Positions 6,683-16,454 of a DNA stretch of 27,034 bases are shown piece after piece. Origin of the DNA: a virus. Made by a program: the position numbers and the translations under genes. The notes beneath the pieces are model-generated. The model made no database searches, was not told the DNA's origin, and saw only the letters and a program-made list of their open reading frames with translations. Location of the stretch: the IMG/VR virus record IMGVR_UViG_3300010885_014609, positions 1 through 27,034 of that record. The stretch is one strand, 5' to 3'. Numbering within the stretch: the first letter of the stretch is position 1; each line of letters begins with the position of its first letter.

Positions 6683-8239
6683 ATGGCAACATCACAAGTT
6701 GTTACTATTGATGTAGGAAGTGAGTTTGGTTTTAAACGACCAGCCACTGCCCCCGTACCAATCATGGAAACTATTAAATCGTTTAATACATCGACTGTTA
6801 TTCCGGGGACACGAGCTAACACATCATCTAGAGTAATATCAGTTAGTACACTTAGTGAATTTGTGTTTCCTATAGGAAACACTGCTACCTTATCGGTAAT
6901 AGCACAACACGGCACTGACTACATCGATTATCTACGGGCATGGACACAGCCTTTTAAAAAATCTTTAATTATTTCTAACGATGGAAACTCGGGTGTTGTT
7001 ATGTTTCCAAATCCTCCCTATAGACCAACATTCTCTGTACCAACAACTCCGGGTGTGTTTCCTGTTCTTCATTCTATTAACGGAGTTGCCACTACCTCAA
7101 CATTTGTCCTTCCTGCTGGTACTACATCAAGTATTGAGCTTGCCTATTACGGAACTGATGTTGGCGATTATTCTAGTTTCTTTCAGATAACCAATTTAAA
7201 CTCCGACGATAGTGTTAACACTATTACAGTTTTTACAAGTCAAATTGTCTTAGAGTCCACGTTTGATTTTACGTTATCTACATCAACTTTTGTTAATTAT
7301 ACAACAATATTAGGATCATCAAATACCACTGTTATTGATATTACTCCTGTGTATAACGGTATAGAAAGTCCTGATACACCATTAGACTTCTCAACAGGCC
7401 TAGTAGGTGATGCCGGTTGGAAATATACCACTGGAACTAATCAGATTACTATAACATGGGATCCCAATTATGTCAATAACTCTACAGGCACATATCGATC
7501 GACCCTAACTGTTTATGCAAATGAAATAACTCATACTATACAAAATATTTCTTATGTGAATATTGACTACAACAAATATAAGAATTTAGCATCATGGACA
7601 AGTCCGGCAGCACCCTATAACAGTATTATTGCCATGAGTCTCGATTTGATAAACGGAAACAAAGTTTTAACCATTGGTGTTGGCACAGGAGCAGACGGCT
7701 CTCCGATCTATGCTGATGGCGGAGTCCAATTTGCAGAAATTTATGATCTAGGGTTTACTGCATCGACTATTGATATCCCATATCCGTATTGGGCAGAAGT
7801 TTATAGCTTTCCGTTGACAGATAATCTAGCTACGACACAGCTAAGTGGGGAGAAGGATCCAGATGGCAAATTTAAGTATTTTGTCAAACCTGTTGCAGAT
7901 ATGGCACCGATGGGGCAATATTTTGGATATGAACAAAGTCCAGGTTATGGATCTATGTTTATCGTTGATCACGACGGTATGGGTAATATCACTATAGAGA
8001 TCAATAACTTAAGAGAGCCATCTGGAGATGATCAATTAGATGCTACATTAAACAATCTAACTAGAGCATTCTATTATTATTCGGGAGTTGATAATCCTCC
8101 TAGATACTATCAGTTAGACGGACCTATTAAGGACGGTACAGTTGGATATCTGTTTAGAGGATTCTCTGCATCATACTCTCCCGGCACCTTTAAATGGAGT
8201 TGGGCTCCGGAAGTCAGCATAGTAGACCTGCCTGTCTAA
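6683..8239 (+). CDS. virion structural-type protein with beta-sandwich repeats
   Basis: The 518-residue product is rich in Thr, Ser, Val and Tyr and looks like a string of beta-sandwich units. Units around residues 45-95 (FVFPIGNTATLSV), 118-175 (FVLPAGTTSSIELAYYGTDV) and 185-270 share a pattern of hydrophobic residue, P-(I/A)-G, then alternating strands ending near a G-Y/D-Y turn. The N-terminal domain of the Hint protein shows the same pattern (VIPPGGQLDF), so the two genes probably share an Ig-like domain. The C-terminal part (about 310-518) is a different beta-rich domain with many Gly, Tyr and Asp residues. No enzyme motif or signal is visible. It starts seven bases after the 60-aa gene, without a Shine-Dalgarno. 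Confidence 0.75.
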   Translation: MATSQVVTIDVGSEFGFKRPATAPVPIMETIKSFNTSTVIPGTRANTSSRVISVSTLSEFVFPIGNTATLSVIAQHGTDYIDYLRAWTQPFKKSLIISNDGNSGVVMFPNPPYRPTFSVPTTPGVFPVLHSINGVATTSTFVLPAGTTSSIELAYYGTDVGDYSSFFQITNLNSDDSVNTITVFTSQIVLESTFDFTLSTSTFVNYTTILGSSNTTVIDITPVYNGIESPDTPLDFSTGLVGDAGWKYTTGTNQITITWDPNYVNNSTGTYRSTLTVYANEITHTIQNISYVNIDYNKYKNLASWTSPAAPYNSIIAMSLDLINGNKVLTIGVGTGADGSPIYADGGVQFAEIYDLGFTASTIDIPYPYWAEVYSFPLTDNLATTQLSGEKDPDGKFKYFVKPVADMAPMGQYFGYEQSPGYGSMFIVDHDGMGNITIEINNLREPSGDDQLDATLNNLTRAFYYYSGVDNPPRYYQLDGPIKDGTVGYLFRGFSASYSPGTFKWSWAPEVSIVDLPV

Positions 8240-8278
8240 TATATTTGTTAGCATTCTGTACTAAGATAATTAGTATAT

Positions 8279-11095
8279 ATGCTAGACAATATATATCAAA
8301 TACCCTTTGACGAAGTGCGCAAAGTTGAATGGCTCGGCGATAACATGCTCTACGACCTACAGCTATACGAACTAGGTAACGGTTGTGATGAGTTCGTAGT
8401 GTTGATCCCTGACATTAATACTGAATTACTTTGGCACAAAAGTCTTAAACATTATATAGAAGAAGTTCCTACTACTAGGAAGTGTATTGTCTTTACTTAC
8501 GAAGACACTTGGGTAGCTAAGATATTCAAAGATGGTTGGTATCCATATCACGGATATGAAACCGTAGAAATTATTAAGCCTAAGCCAATCTGGACAAAGA
8601 ATCCAGAAATAGATAAACTAATGCAGTTCATTGATGAGCCGTTTGCAATATACGAGCCCAACAAATGGGAACGAGATTATAAATTAGTTTGGTATATGGA
8701 TCCTAGATTCAATGACACTAATGATAAGATTTGGGTTATGTCTGTACAAATGACCGGTAGAGAAGTATTAGGTACAAAAGATATGGGATACCTTACTCCA
8801 GACGTATCTGTAGACTTCAATGAATACCTTCCTGACCTAGGTATTAACGTAGACGAATGTTGCCCGCCATTCTGGGATTTGTCCAACGAATGTGCATATG
8901 AACTTGATCCTATACATCAAACACCAGACCTTTCTGAACGCATGTGGGTGGTTAAGTTTAAACCCAACTGGCGAAAACCCAAAGAGTGGAAATGGTACGG
9001 AATAATAAGTCCTCAATATCATATTATCTATAATCCTGCCCTACCTGAATTATCTTATGAATTAGATTACATCGTTCCGTGGCACGACTTTAAGTTTGAA
9101 CACGTTTGGATGTTGGACAGGAAACATCTTCACAACGAAGAAGATGATATATGGGCATTTACTTTGCATGTTACAACTGAACAAACTGGATCTAAAACGA
9201 TAAGTCATGTTAGCCCCATAATCAATGTGGAATATAATCGTAATCTTCCTAAATTAAAATATGATTTAGACTATATTATTCCTTGGCATGACCTTGGGTT
9301 TAAACACGTTTGGTATACGGATCCTAAAGAGAAGATATGGGTAGTGCAAGCAACAGCAACAGAATCTCCTATCGGTGAGAAAGAAATTGGATACATCACT
9401 CCACAAATGGATCAATTAGATGTAATCTTTATCAGTTATCACGAGCCTAACGCAGAAGATAACTGGAAACGTGTATTAGAAAAAGCACCACATGCAAAAA
9501 GAGTAGACGGTGTAACTGGTATATTCAAAGCACATAAAGCAGCCGCCCGGTTATCAAAGACTGACATGTTCTACGTTGTCGACGGTGATGCCTACTTAAC
9601 AGATGATTGGCAATTTAATTTCCAGCCAGAAATATTTGATAGAGATTGTGCCCATGTATGGAATAGCACTAATCCTATAAATGGTCTTATCTATGCAAAT
9701 GGGGGGATTAAACTATTCCCTAGATCATTGTTATTGAAGACACGCAAATGGAAAACTTTAGATATGTTTACCGGCGTTTCTAACAAGATTAAAGTAATAG
9801 ATACTGTTAGTAATGTAACAAAATTTAATACTGACGAATTCTCTACATGGCGCAGCGCATTTAGGGAATGTGTTAAGTTATATGTAGTTAACCAGATGAC
9901 AAAATTAAATACATGGCTAACGGCAGGAAAAGAAAATCAATACGGCGAGTATGCGATATCAGGAGCAGAAGCAGGGTATCAATATGCACAAGCCAATAAA
10001 GATAATCAAGAAGAGTTGATTAATATCAATAATTACACTTGGTTAGAAGAACAATTTAATCACCTATACCCTATGTTAAAAACAAAAAAGTTAACAGTGT
10101 TTGATTACAAACCTATTAAAATTATTAAAAAAGAAGAAATCGTTATTGACCCGTTGCAATACATAAGATTAGAACATTCAAACTTAGATCATAAAGATTG
10201 GTTTGTTGTCAATTGGTGCCTAGGCAATACGTGTAATTTTAGTTGCAGCTATTGTCCAGTAGATCTACACGATCATTCTATCCCCTGGCCAGAGTTTGAT
10301 GTGATCAAACAGTTTATATCTAATGTAAGAGAAACTCATCAAGATAAGAAAATCTATTTTGAATTTACCGGAGGGGAAGTTACACTCTATAAACACTTTA
10401 TAGAACTATGTCAATTCTGCAGAGAATTAGATGTTAAGGTTGGGTTGATCAGTAACGGCAGTCGTACACTAAGATATTGGGAAGAAAATAAACAATATTT
10501 TGATCATGTATGTCTGAGTTTCCATCCAGAAGAAGCAGACGAAAAGCATTTCACTGAAGTAGTTAAAATTCTAAACAATGATGTACGCACACATGTGAAC
10601 ATTATGATGAGTCCTGATAAGTTTGATTTCTGTTATGCCGTGGCCAATAAGATTAAGAATTTAGGCAATATTTCAATGGCTCTACAACCTTTGATACACG
10701 ACTTTGGCGACACGGTTTATGATTATAATGAATTTCAAAAAAAGATATTTGATAAGCAGCATGAGCTAATTGTAAAACATATCAAATATACAAAGTCATT
10801 CGATTACTATCGTGGGGCTATGGTAAAGATCTATCCAGATAATGGTAGACAGGTATCAAGCGCACAGCGGTTCGTCAGTGACAAGACCAATGATTGGTCA
10901 GGATGGAAATGCTACGCTGGGGTAGAACAACTTATAGTTGATAAAGATGGTAGTATACATCGAGGCTGGTGCAAAGAAGGAGGTCCAGTTGGACACATCA
11001 AAGATGCTAATTTAAACTTATTGATAGATCCTGTAGTATGTGGGAATAATATGTGCCATTGTAATTTTGATATTATGTGTACAAAAGAACTATGA
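8279..11095 (+). CDS. repeat domain / glycosyltransferase-like / radical SAM fusion
   Basis: This 938-aa protein has several modules. Residues about 135-378 hold four degenerate repeats (HVWYTDPKEKIWVV; LDYIIPWHDLGFKHVW; GYITPQ). Residues about 380-540 resemble a GT-A-type glycosyltransferase: VIFISYHEPNAEDNW, then FYVVDGDAYLTDDW with a DGD that could bind metal and nucleotide sugar. Residues about 640-830 are a radical SAM domain with CX3CX2C at Cys652, Cys656 and Cys659 and GGE at 698-700. The C-terminus carries an auxiliary Cys cluster: Cys878, Cys898, Cys921, Cys926, Cys928, Cys934. Such a cluster usually binds a second iron-sulfur centre. The start has no Shine-Dalgarno. The substrate is unknown. 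It heads the ATGA-coupled cassette and follows structural genes after 39 bases. Confidence 0.82.
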   Translation: MLDNIYQIPFDEVRKVEWLGDNMLYDLQLYELGNGCDEFVVLIPDINTELLWHKSLKHYIEEVPTTRKCIVFTYEDTWVAKIFKDGWYPYHGYETVEIIKPKPIWTKNPEIDKLMQFIDEPFAIYEPNKWERDYKLVWYMDPRFNDTNDKIWVMSVQMTGREVLGTKDMGYLTPDVSVDFNEYLPDLGINVDECCPPFWDLSNECAYELDPIHQTPDLSERMWVVKFKPNWRKPKEWKWYGIISPQYHIIYNPALPELSYELDYIVPWHDFKFEHVWMLDRKHLHNEEDDIWAFTLHVTTEQTGSKTISHVSPIINVEYNRNLPKLKYDLDYIIPWHDLGFKHVWYTDPKEKIWVVQATATESPIGEKEIGYITPQMDQLDVIFISYHEPNAEDNWKRVLEKAPHAKRVDGVTGIFKAHKAAARLSKTDMFYVVDGDAYLTDDWQFNFQPEIFDRDCAHVWNSTNPINGLIYANGGIKLFPRSLLLKTRKWKTLDMFTGVSNKIKVIDTVSNVTKFNTDEFSTWRSAFRECVKLYVVNQMTKLNTWLTAGKENQYGEYAISGAEAGYQYAQANKDNQEELININNYTWLEEQFNHLYPMLKTKKLTVFDYKPIKIIKKEEIVIDPLQYIRLEHSNLDHKDWFVVNWCLGNTCNFSCSYCPVDLHDHSIPWPEFDVIKQFISNVRETHQDKKIYFEFTGGEVTLYKHFIELCQFCRELDVKVGLISNGSRTLRYWEENKQYFDHVCLSFHPEEADEKHFTEVVKILNNDVRTHVNIMMSPDKFDFCYAVANKIKNLGNISMALQPLIHDFGDTVYDYNEFQKKIFDKQHELIVKHIKYTKSFDYYRGAMVKIYPDNGRQVSSAQRFVSDKTNDWSGWKCYAGVEQLIVDKDGSIHRGWCKEGGPVGHIKDANLNLLIDPVVCGNNMCHCNFDIMCTKEL

Positions 11096-11763
11096 GAATT
11101 TGTTTGTTAGGATTACCAAGATGTGGTAGCCAATATATTTCTAGTTTAATCATATCGAATACTGACTATAAAATTAAAAATTTGTCAGAACCATTCACAC
11201 CAAGGCACGAAGCGTCGTTAAACGATATTGGTTTTACTATCACAGATTTTAATTCTTATGAAGAACAAGTATCATTGGTCATAGATCGAATAAAATCATT
11301 TAATAGTGGCCAATCTCTAGTAATGAAACTATTCCTTCATTCGACTATTCCGTTAATCAATCATATCAGAATTATAGAAGCCCTGAGAGAACTAAATTTT
11401 AAATTTGTTATTATAAAACGTAAGAATACCGTTGACCAATTGCTTAGCCTAGGAATAGGTCTAAAGGTAAACAAGTTTTCTAATTTTGGTAGTTATGATA
11501 ACAGTATAGTAGAAATAGATGACTATATATTATCTATTATGAAAACTCTCCAGGACGACCTTGAAAAATTTGATGGTTTGATTAACGAGCTAAATTTATC
11601 AGATTCTCCTACATTATACTACGAAACTATAAATCAGGACCTATCTGCATTTTTAGGAAAAAACATAAAGATTAATTCTGGATATAGACGAATGTCTATT
11701 CTTCCTTCAAAATATAGGATTTCAAATATTGATAAGGTCCTTACTTCTTTAAATATATCATGA
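11092..11763 (+). CDS. sulfotransferase-like P-loop protein
   Basis: The start is set at the ATG inside the ATGA overlap with the preceding gene, giving 223 aa. The N-terminus MRICLLGLPRCGSQYISSLI has the PRCGS-type loop that binds the 5'-phosphosulfate of PAPS in sulfotransferases. A second match is VIIKRKNTVDQLLSLGI (about 106-122), resembling the 3'-phosphate-binding Arg/Ser segment of that family. The usual length is 250-350 aa, so this is a short member. If active it would move sulfate from PAPS to a sugar or peptide hydroxyl. A divergent kinase-like P-loop protein cannot be excluded. Its position among sugar and radical SAM enzymes fits sulfation of a glycan, which is inference. Confidence 0.6.
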   Translation: MRICLLGLPRCGSQYISSLIISNTDYKIKNLSEPFTPRHEASLNDIGFTITDFNSYEEQVSLVIDRIKSFNSGQSLVMKLFLHSTIPLINHIRIIEALRELNFKFVIIKRKNTVDQLLSLGIGLKVNKFSNFGSYDNSIVEIDDYILSIMKTLQDDLEKFDGLINELNLSDSPTLYYETINQDLSAFLGKNIKINSGYRRMSILPSKYRISNIDKVLTSLNIS

Positions 11764-13166
11764 ATAATAAAATAATACCAATAAACCCAGAGCAGACAAC
11801 ATCACCTAATCCAATGGATACTATGTGTGAGTTTAAATGGAACTATCCTATCTTTCAAATAGATAGAGGAGAGTTTAGAAGCTGCTGTCGTACTCCTTCC
11901 AAACCAATACCTGAAACTCTTTTACAGGAGAAAGGTATAGATGCCTTCCTTAATAACGATCAACTCATTGGTAGCAGATTATCTTTGATCAAAGGGGTCA
12001 GACATTCGGACTGTCAAAGTTGTTGGAATCTTGAAGATAAAGGAATGCAGAGTCCTAGAGAACCAAAAAACTTTTGGAACTTTTTAAAAAGAGAAAAAGT
12101 TATTCCCCAAGATATGGAATATACTGAGGAAAATGTACGAGTAGAATTAGGGAAGATTGATTCAGTGGATCATCCTTTTCTAAAGGCCAAAAGACCATAT
12201 ATGATGGAAATTAGTTTAGGTAATACATGTGATTTAAAGTGTATGTACTGTAACCATCATTATTCGACACAATGGGCATCTGAATTGATTAAAATAGGAG
12301 AAATTACTCAAGAACAATACGACAGAGAGTTTCCTAAGGCCACAACTAGTTTTGAATCTAAGTACTGGGAATGGTTCGAAAAAGTAGGTAGATGGTATAT
12401 ACATCGTGTAAACATGATAGGGGGAGAACCTCTTATTATTCCTGAATTTTACGAATATGTAGAAAAAATGTCTGCACAAATTACTCAGATTATGGCTATC
12501 AAAAAATTAAGGCCTACCCTGTGCATTGTGACTAATCTTAATACTCCTGCAAATTATTTTAACAGATTCATTGAACGACTTCCTAAAATTACCGAAGCAT
12601 TTGATTTAGAAATATTGATCAGTATGGAATCTCTAGATAACCGAGCCGAATATATTCGGAATGGTATCACATGGGAAAGATTCAATTCAAATGTTAATAG
12701 GTTATTTTCAATAACTGATACACAATTCCAGGTTGGATTTTTAATGTCTATTAGTGCATTGAGTATAGCGACCACAAAAGATTTTATTGAATATGCTACT
12801 AACCTATCGGATCAATATAATAGACCGGTTGGATTAAAACAGAATATTATTAATTTTCCATCATGGCAAAGTCCCATGATACTGCCACCGGAGTTTTCGA
12901 AGTATCTTAATGATACCATTGCCTATATGGAGCAACACGTAGATAGAATGCCTAATGTAACTGATTTTCACGGCCGGTATGATCAATATATAATATTTTT
13001 AAAAAGCCTGTCGGAGAGCATGGCAAACAATACAGGTGATTACACAGTAGATAGGAAAAAATTCTACGAATGGTATAATACATTTGATCAAAGGCGCAAT
13101 CTTAATTTATTGTCAACATTTCCTGAGTATACAGAATTTTATAACTTGTGCAAAGGACTTCAGTGA
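11760..13166 (+). CDS. twitch-domain radical SAM protein (468 aa)
   Basis: The N-terminal auxiliary (twitch-like) domain has Cys23, the Cys42-Cys43 pair, and CQSCW at 85-89. The radical SAM domain follows: ISLGNTCDLKCMYC gives Cys157, Cys161 and Cys164 for the 4Fe-4S cluster, and GGEP at 221-224 is the SAM-binding motif. The four auxiliary Cys positions (C, CC, CxxC) suggest a second cluster. This domain order, twitch first, matches the family NCBI calls twitch domain-containing radical SAM proteins, whose chemistry is largely unassigned. The gene overlaps the sulfotransferase-like gene by ATGA. A 26-base gap follows before the next enzyme. The substrate could be a peptide or a sugar. Confidence 0.85.
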   Translation: MNNKIIPINPEQTTSPNPMDTMCEFKWNYPIFQIDRGEFRSCCRTPSKPIPETLLQEKGIDAFLNNDQLIGSRLSLIKGVRHSDCQSCWNLEDKGMQSPREPKNFWNFLKREKVIPQDMEYTEENVRVELGKIDSVDHPFLKAKRPYMMEISLGNTCDLKCMYCNHHYSTQWASELIKIGEITQEQYDREFPKATTSFESKYWEWFEKVGRWYIHRVNMIGGEPLIIPEFYEYVEKMSAQITQIMAIKKLRPTLCIVTNLNTPANYFNRFIERLPKITEAFDLEILISMESLDNRAEYIRNGITWERFNSNVNRLFSITDTQFQVGFLMSISALSIATTKDFIEYATNLSDQYNRPVGLKQNIINFPSWQSPMILPPEFSKYLNDTIAYMEQHVDRMPNVTDFHGRYDQYIIFLKSLSESMANNTGDYTVDRKKFYEWYNTFDQRRNLNLLSTFPEYTEFYNLCKGLQ

Positions 13167-13192
13167 AGATCTGATACACTGTAGAAATAATA

Positions 13193-14560
13193 ATGCAAAA
13201 GAAAACATTTATACCTATATTTGAACAAGATGACGGAGAAGGATCTCCTATTTGGTACACTGCCAAACATTTAGATAATACCTATGGAACCAGTTTGATT
13301 CCCATCATTGGGGTAGAAGATTCGACATACACAGAACAATTAAGAGATCAAGTACCTGATAATTTTTGCCTCTACCCATTCACCCATTTTCAATTAGATC
13401 CAGATGGTCGAGCAAGACCATGTTGTAAGTATAAAGTTGGCGATGACTCTTGGCAAACAGATGTTCCAAAACTACCTGATGTTAATATCGGTGAGCTGTG
13501 GGAGCAGCAAGAGTTTCAAGATTTGCGAGGCAAATTTCTACGAAATGAAAGACCTAGTGGATGCAAAGCATGTTGGGATGAAGAAGCCGCTGGTATCACT
13601 AGTATGAGATTAATGAGAGAACAAGGCGGCAAAGAACACCCATATGCTACCTTCTTTCATCATGTGCCTAGAGAATATCCTAAAACACTTGATTTGAAAC
13701 TTAGTAATCTCTGTAATCTAAAGTGCAGAATATGTACTCCTTATTTGAGTAGTCAATGGATTAAAGAAATCAAAGATCTTGAAGTTCGAGACATGGGAGA
13801 TGTTAATTCTTTTACAAGAAACTCTAGAGAAAAGTTTTTAGAAGATCCTGAAAATGCAGAGATACTAAAACAGTGGGCTCCTGGTATTGACTACATGGAG
13901 TTCTACGGCGGTGAACCATTAATGCAGCAAGAACACGATCGTATTTTAAATATCATGTACGAGCATGGCAAACCAGCTGATACGGGTTTATATTACAATA
14001 CCAACTCTACAATATTTAAAGAGTACCTGTTTACATTGTGGAAGCCATTTAAAGAAGTTGTGATCAACTTTAGTATTGATGATATTAAAGATAGATTTGA
14101 ATATCAGCGATACAATGCCCACTGGGAAGAAACACTACTTAACATTAGGAAGTATCAACAGTATAGTAAAGAACTAGGTGTTAACATGGATCTGCGAGTA
14201 TATGCAACCGTTGGTATATTGAATGTTTACTATTTGAAAGAATTCTTTGAAGAACTAAAAGGCCTAGGAGTCAAAGTTACATTGAATATGGTACATTATC
14301 CACATCATTATTCTATTGTGAATTTACCTACACCTGTTAAAGATATTGTAAAAGAAAAGTTAGAGTCTATCAATACAGACCTAGTACATCATCATTCTTT
14401 GACAATAGACAATATTATTAATTTCATGTATGGTAATAAATATAATAAAGATTTATTGGTTTTATTTTTTACAAAAACAAAACAACATGATGGATACAGG
14501 AAAGAGTCATTTGAAAGTACATTTCCAGAATTTTATGAATTGATTAAGGATTATAAATGA
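13193..14560 (+). CDS. twitch-domain radical SAM protein (455 aa)
   Basis: After about 55 residues of unassigned N-terminus, the twitch domain begins FCLYPFTHFQLDPDGRARPC with Cys59, Cys77, Cys78 and GCKACWDEEAAG (Cys124, Cys127). The radical SAM motif is LKLSNLCNLKCRIC: Cys174, Cys178, Cys181, with GGEP at 239-242. It is much closer to the 391-aa enzyme at 17182 than to the 468-aa one: both have CWDEEAAG, LCNLKCRIC or VCNLKCRIC, and a shared VFNVYYL/ILNVYYL stretch. This points to gene duplication inside the cassette or joint acquisition. The extra N-terminal 55 residues are absent from the 391-aa paralogue. No Shine-Dalgarno is obvious. The 3' end overlaps the next gene by ATGA. Confidence 0.87.
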   Translation: MQKKTFIPIFEQDDGEGSPIWYTAKHLDNTYGTSLIPIIGVEDSTYTEQLRDQVPDNFCLYPFTHFQLDPDGRARPCCKYKVGDDSWQTDVPKLPDVNIGELWEQQEFQDLRGKFLRNERPSGCKACWDEEAAGITSMRLMREQGGKEHPYATFFHHVPREYPKTLDLKLSNLCNLKCRICTPYLSSQWIKEIKDLEVRDMGDVNSFTRNSREKFLEDPENAEILKQWAPGIDYMEFYGGEPLMQQEHDRILNIMYEHGKPADTGLYYNTNSTIFKEYLFTLWKPFKEVVINFSIDDIKDRFEYQRYNAHWEETLLNIRKYQQYSKELGVNMDLRVYATVGILNVYYLKEFFEELKGLGVKVTLNMVHYPHHYSIVNLPTPVKDIVKEKLESINTDLVHHHSLTIDNIINFMYGNKYNKDLLVLFFTKTKQHDGYRKESFESTFPEFYELIKDYK

Positions 14561-15855
14561 GAATAGCAGTACTAATCAGCGGTGAATATAGAACATTCGC
14601 AGAAACTGTACAATCAATGCCATTTCTAAGTGATCCGTTTGTCGATATTTATTTTTCAACATGGAATGTATCAACTTTCCGATTTGACTTTTTAAATATT
14701 TTAAAATCTCAAACTATTACACACCAAGATATTTCTAAATATCTAGGAGGTAAGGGTGTGCGTACCGATATTGCCGATCTTCCCGATCTTCCTGAACTTC
14801 CTTCAAGTATAGATAGAATGATTAATCGATGGATTGCTGGGTTAGATATGATTAATAAATCAGGGATAACCTACGATTACATATACATTATTCGACCAGA
14901 CACATATTTTCAAACTGTGTTTACTGATATTGTCAAAGAGATAGAATCTAAAATAATAAAAGATACTTTTTATGTAGCCTTATCTCAGCATCTACATATG
15001 AAAAGTCTAGGCGATACGGTGATGTTATCATCACCATATATTATGAATTTATTAATTAATTCAAACTTAAAATTTCAGTGGGAAAATACCAAAAACATAC
15101 GAGAATGGCATAATTGGTGGTACAACTATGTATATGATCGAACTAGAAAAATTGAAGAGTTGAGAATGGGAAAACAGCAATGCCTATTGGGATGTGTTGA
15201 TATATTAAGAATGCCACTATTACCTCCAGCAAAACAAAGTGGTCTTATAGATCTACAGTCCCTTACAGATAGAAGTATCCAGTGGTGTAATATAAACACG
15301 ATGAATATTATGCTTAAGAATTCTATGCGGGACGTTCTCTTTCACGGGGGCGATCACGTTAAAATGGCGTTTAATTGGTACTTTGATCGCTATCAAATAA
15401 TTAAAAATCATTTTTTGAAAAATTCTAAACTTATTTCACACAGAGGAAATTTAAGATTTGCTATCCCATCCGAAGAAAATAAACCAGAATATATTTTAGA
15501 AGCACTAGACCGATTTGATGTTGAAATAGATGTTTGGTATGTCAATAATCAATTTTATCTTGGACACGATAATCCACAATATCCTATAGACGAATCATTC
15601 TTGCACAATGATAAATTATGGTGTCATGCTAAAAACCATGAAGCTTTAGAAGCTATGGAAAGAATAAATGTTGTTAATTATTTTTGGCATGAAGAAGAGC
15701 CATATGCATTAACATCGTCCGGGTACCTATGGACCTACCCTGGAAAGCCTCTATCAAAATTATCAATCGCAGTCATGCCAGCTGACATATTTCACATAAC
15801 CTCACCTGTATATGGAATATGTTGTGACTATGTTGAATTTTTGCAAGTGAAATGA
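14557..15855 (+). CDS. glycosyltransferase-like / GDPD-like phosphodiesterase fusion
   Basis: The 432-aa protein appears bifunctional. Residues 1-280 begin MRIAVLISGEYRTFAETVQS and contain DYIYIIRPDTYF (107-118), whose RPD resembles the metal-binding motif of GT-A-like capsule and glycan proteins. Residues about 290-432 resemble a glycerophosphodiester phosphodiesterase: ISHRGN (His295, Arg296), VEIDVWY (Glu323, Asp325) and LGHDNP (His337) line up with the family's catalytic H-R, E-D and H. The GDPD part is short, about 140 residues against roughly 240 in free enzymes, and may be a truncated barrel. AAGGA precedes the ATG, which overlaps the upstream gene by ATGA. The next two genes are a HAD hydrolase and a nucleotidyltransferase, suggesting one sub-pathway. 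Confidence 0.7.
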   Translation: MRIAVLISGEYRTFAETVQSMPFLSDPFVDIYFSTWNVSTFRFDFLNILKSQTITHQDISKYLGGKGVRTDIADLPDLPELPSSIDRMINRWIAGLDMINKSGITYDYIYIIRPDTYFQTVFTDIVKEIESKIIKDTFYVALSQHLHMKSLGDTVMLSSPYIMNLLINSNLKFQWENTKNIREWHNWWYNYVYDRTRKIEELRMGKQQCLLGCVDILRMPLLPPAKQSGLIDLQSLTDRSIQWCNINTMNIMLKNSMRDVLFHGGDHVKMAFNWYFDRYQIIKNHFLKNSKLISHRGNLRFAIPSEENKPEYILEALDRFDVEIDVWYVNNQFYLGHDNPQYPIDESFLHNDKLWCHAKNHEALEAMERINVVNYFWHEEEPYALTSSGYLWTYPGKPLSKLSIAVMPADIFHITSPVYGICCDYVEFLQVK

Positions 15856-16454
15856 AATATATGTTGATGATATTTGATCTAGACGGAGTATTAGTGGATA
15901 CAACATATATCCATTCAAACGCACTTAAACAAGTCGTAAAAGAATATGTGTCGTCAACCGCAGCCGAAGAACCTTATCTAAATGCCAGCGACGGTAAACG
16001 TACTGTCGATAAATTAAAAAAATTACAAACTCAATATAAGTTAGATGATACTGTCATAGATGCTATCAATCGCAGCAAAACTAGCCTAACAATAAATGCA
16101 TTGCATAATATTCCGCAAAATAAATACATAGAAGAGATAATAAACTTTATAAAGTCCAAAAAAATTCTTATTGGAATTGGATCCAATACTCGACGACAAT
16201 ATCTTGATATAATCTTATCTCAGCTCAATATAACAGTCGATTTTACATTAGCCGGTGATGAAGTTTCTAATCCAAAACCAAACCCTGAAATTTTTAATAA
16301 AATTATACAAGTATCGAATAATACTCCAAGTAGCACAATAATTTTTGAAGATAGCGAAACTGGTATAGAAGCAGCAGAAAAAACTGGTGCAACCGTTATC
16401 AAAGTTAATCCTAAAAATCTGTTAACAAGAGAAGATATATTAAAAATATTATGA
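15852..16454 (+). CDS. HAD-superfamily hydrolase (phosphoglucomutase-like)
   Basis: The 200-aa product has all four HAD motifs: FDLDGVLVDT (Asp9 nucleophile, Asp11 acid/base), IGIGSN (Ser111), NPKPNPE (Lys142) and IIFEDSETGIEAA (Glu166, Asp167). The helical cap between motifs I and II (about 18-90) places it with subfamily IA, which includes beta-phosphoglucomutase and small sugar- and glycerol-phosphate phosphatases. The substrate is likely a small phosphorylated sugar or polyol used by the next enzyme, the nucleotidyltransferase; this is inference. ATGA overlaps on both ends make stoichiometric translation with its neighbours likely. Confidence 0.87.
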   Translation: MKYMLMIFDLDGVLVDTTYIHSNALKQVVKEYVSSTAAEEPYLNASDGKRTVDKLKKLQTQYKLDDTVIDAINRSKTSLTINALHNIPQNKYIEEIINFIKSKKILIGIGSNTRRQYLDIILSQLNITVDFTLAGDEVSNPKPNPEIFNKIIQVSNNTPSSTIIFEDSETGIEAAEKTGATVIKVNPKNLLTREDILKIL

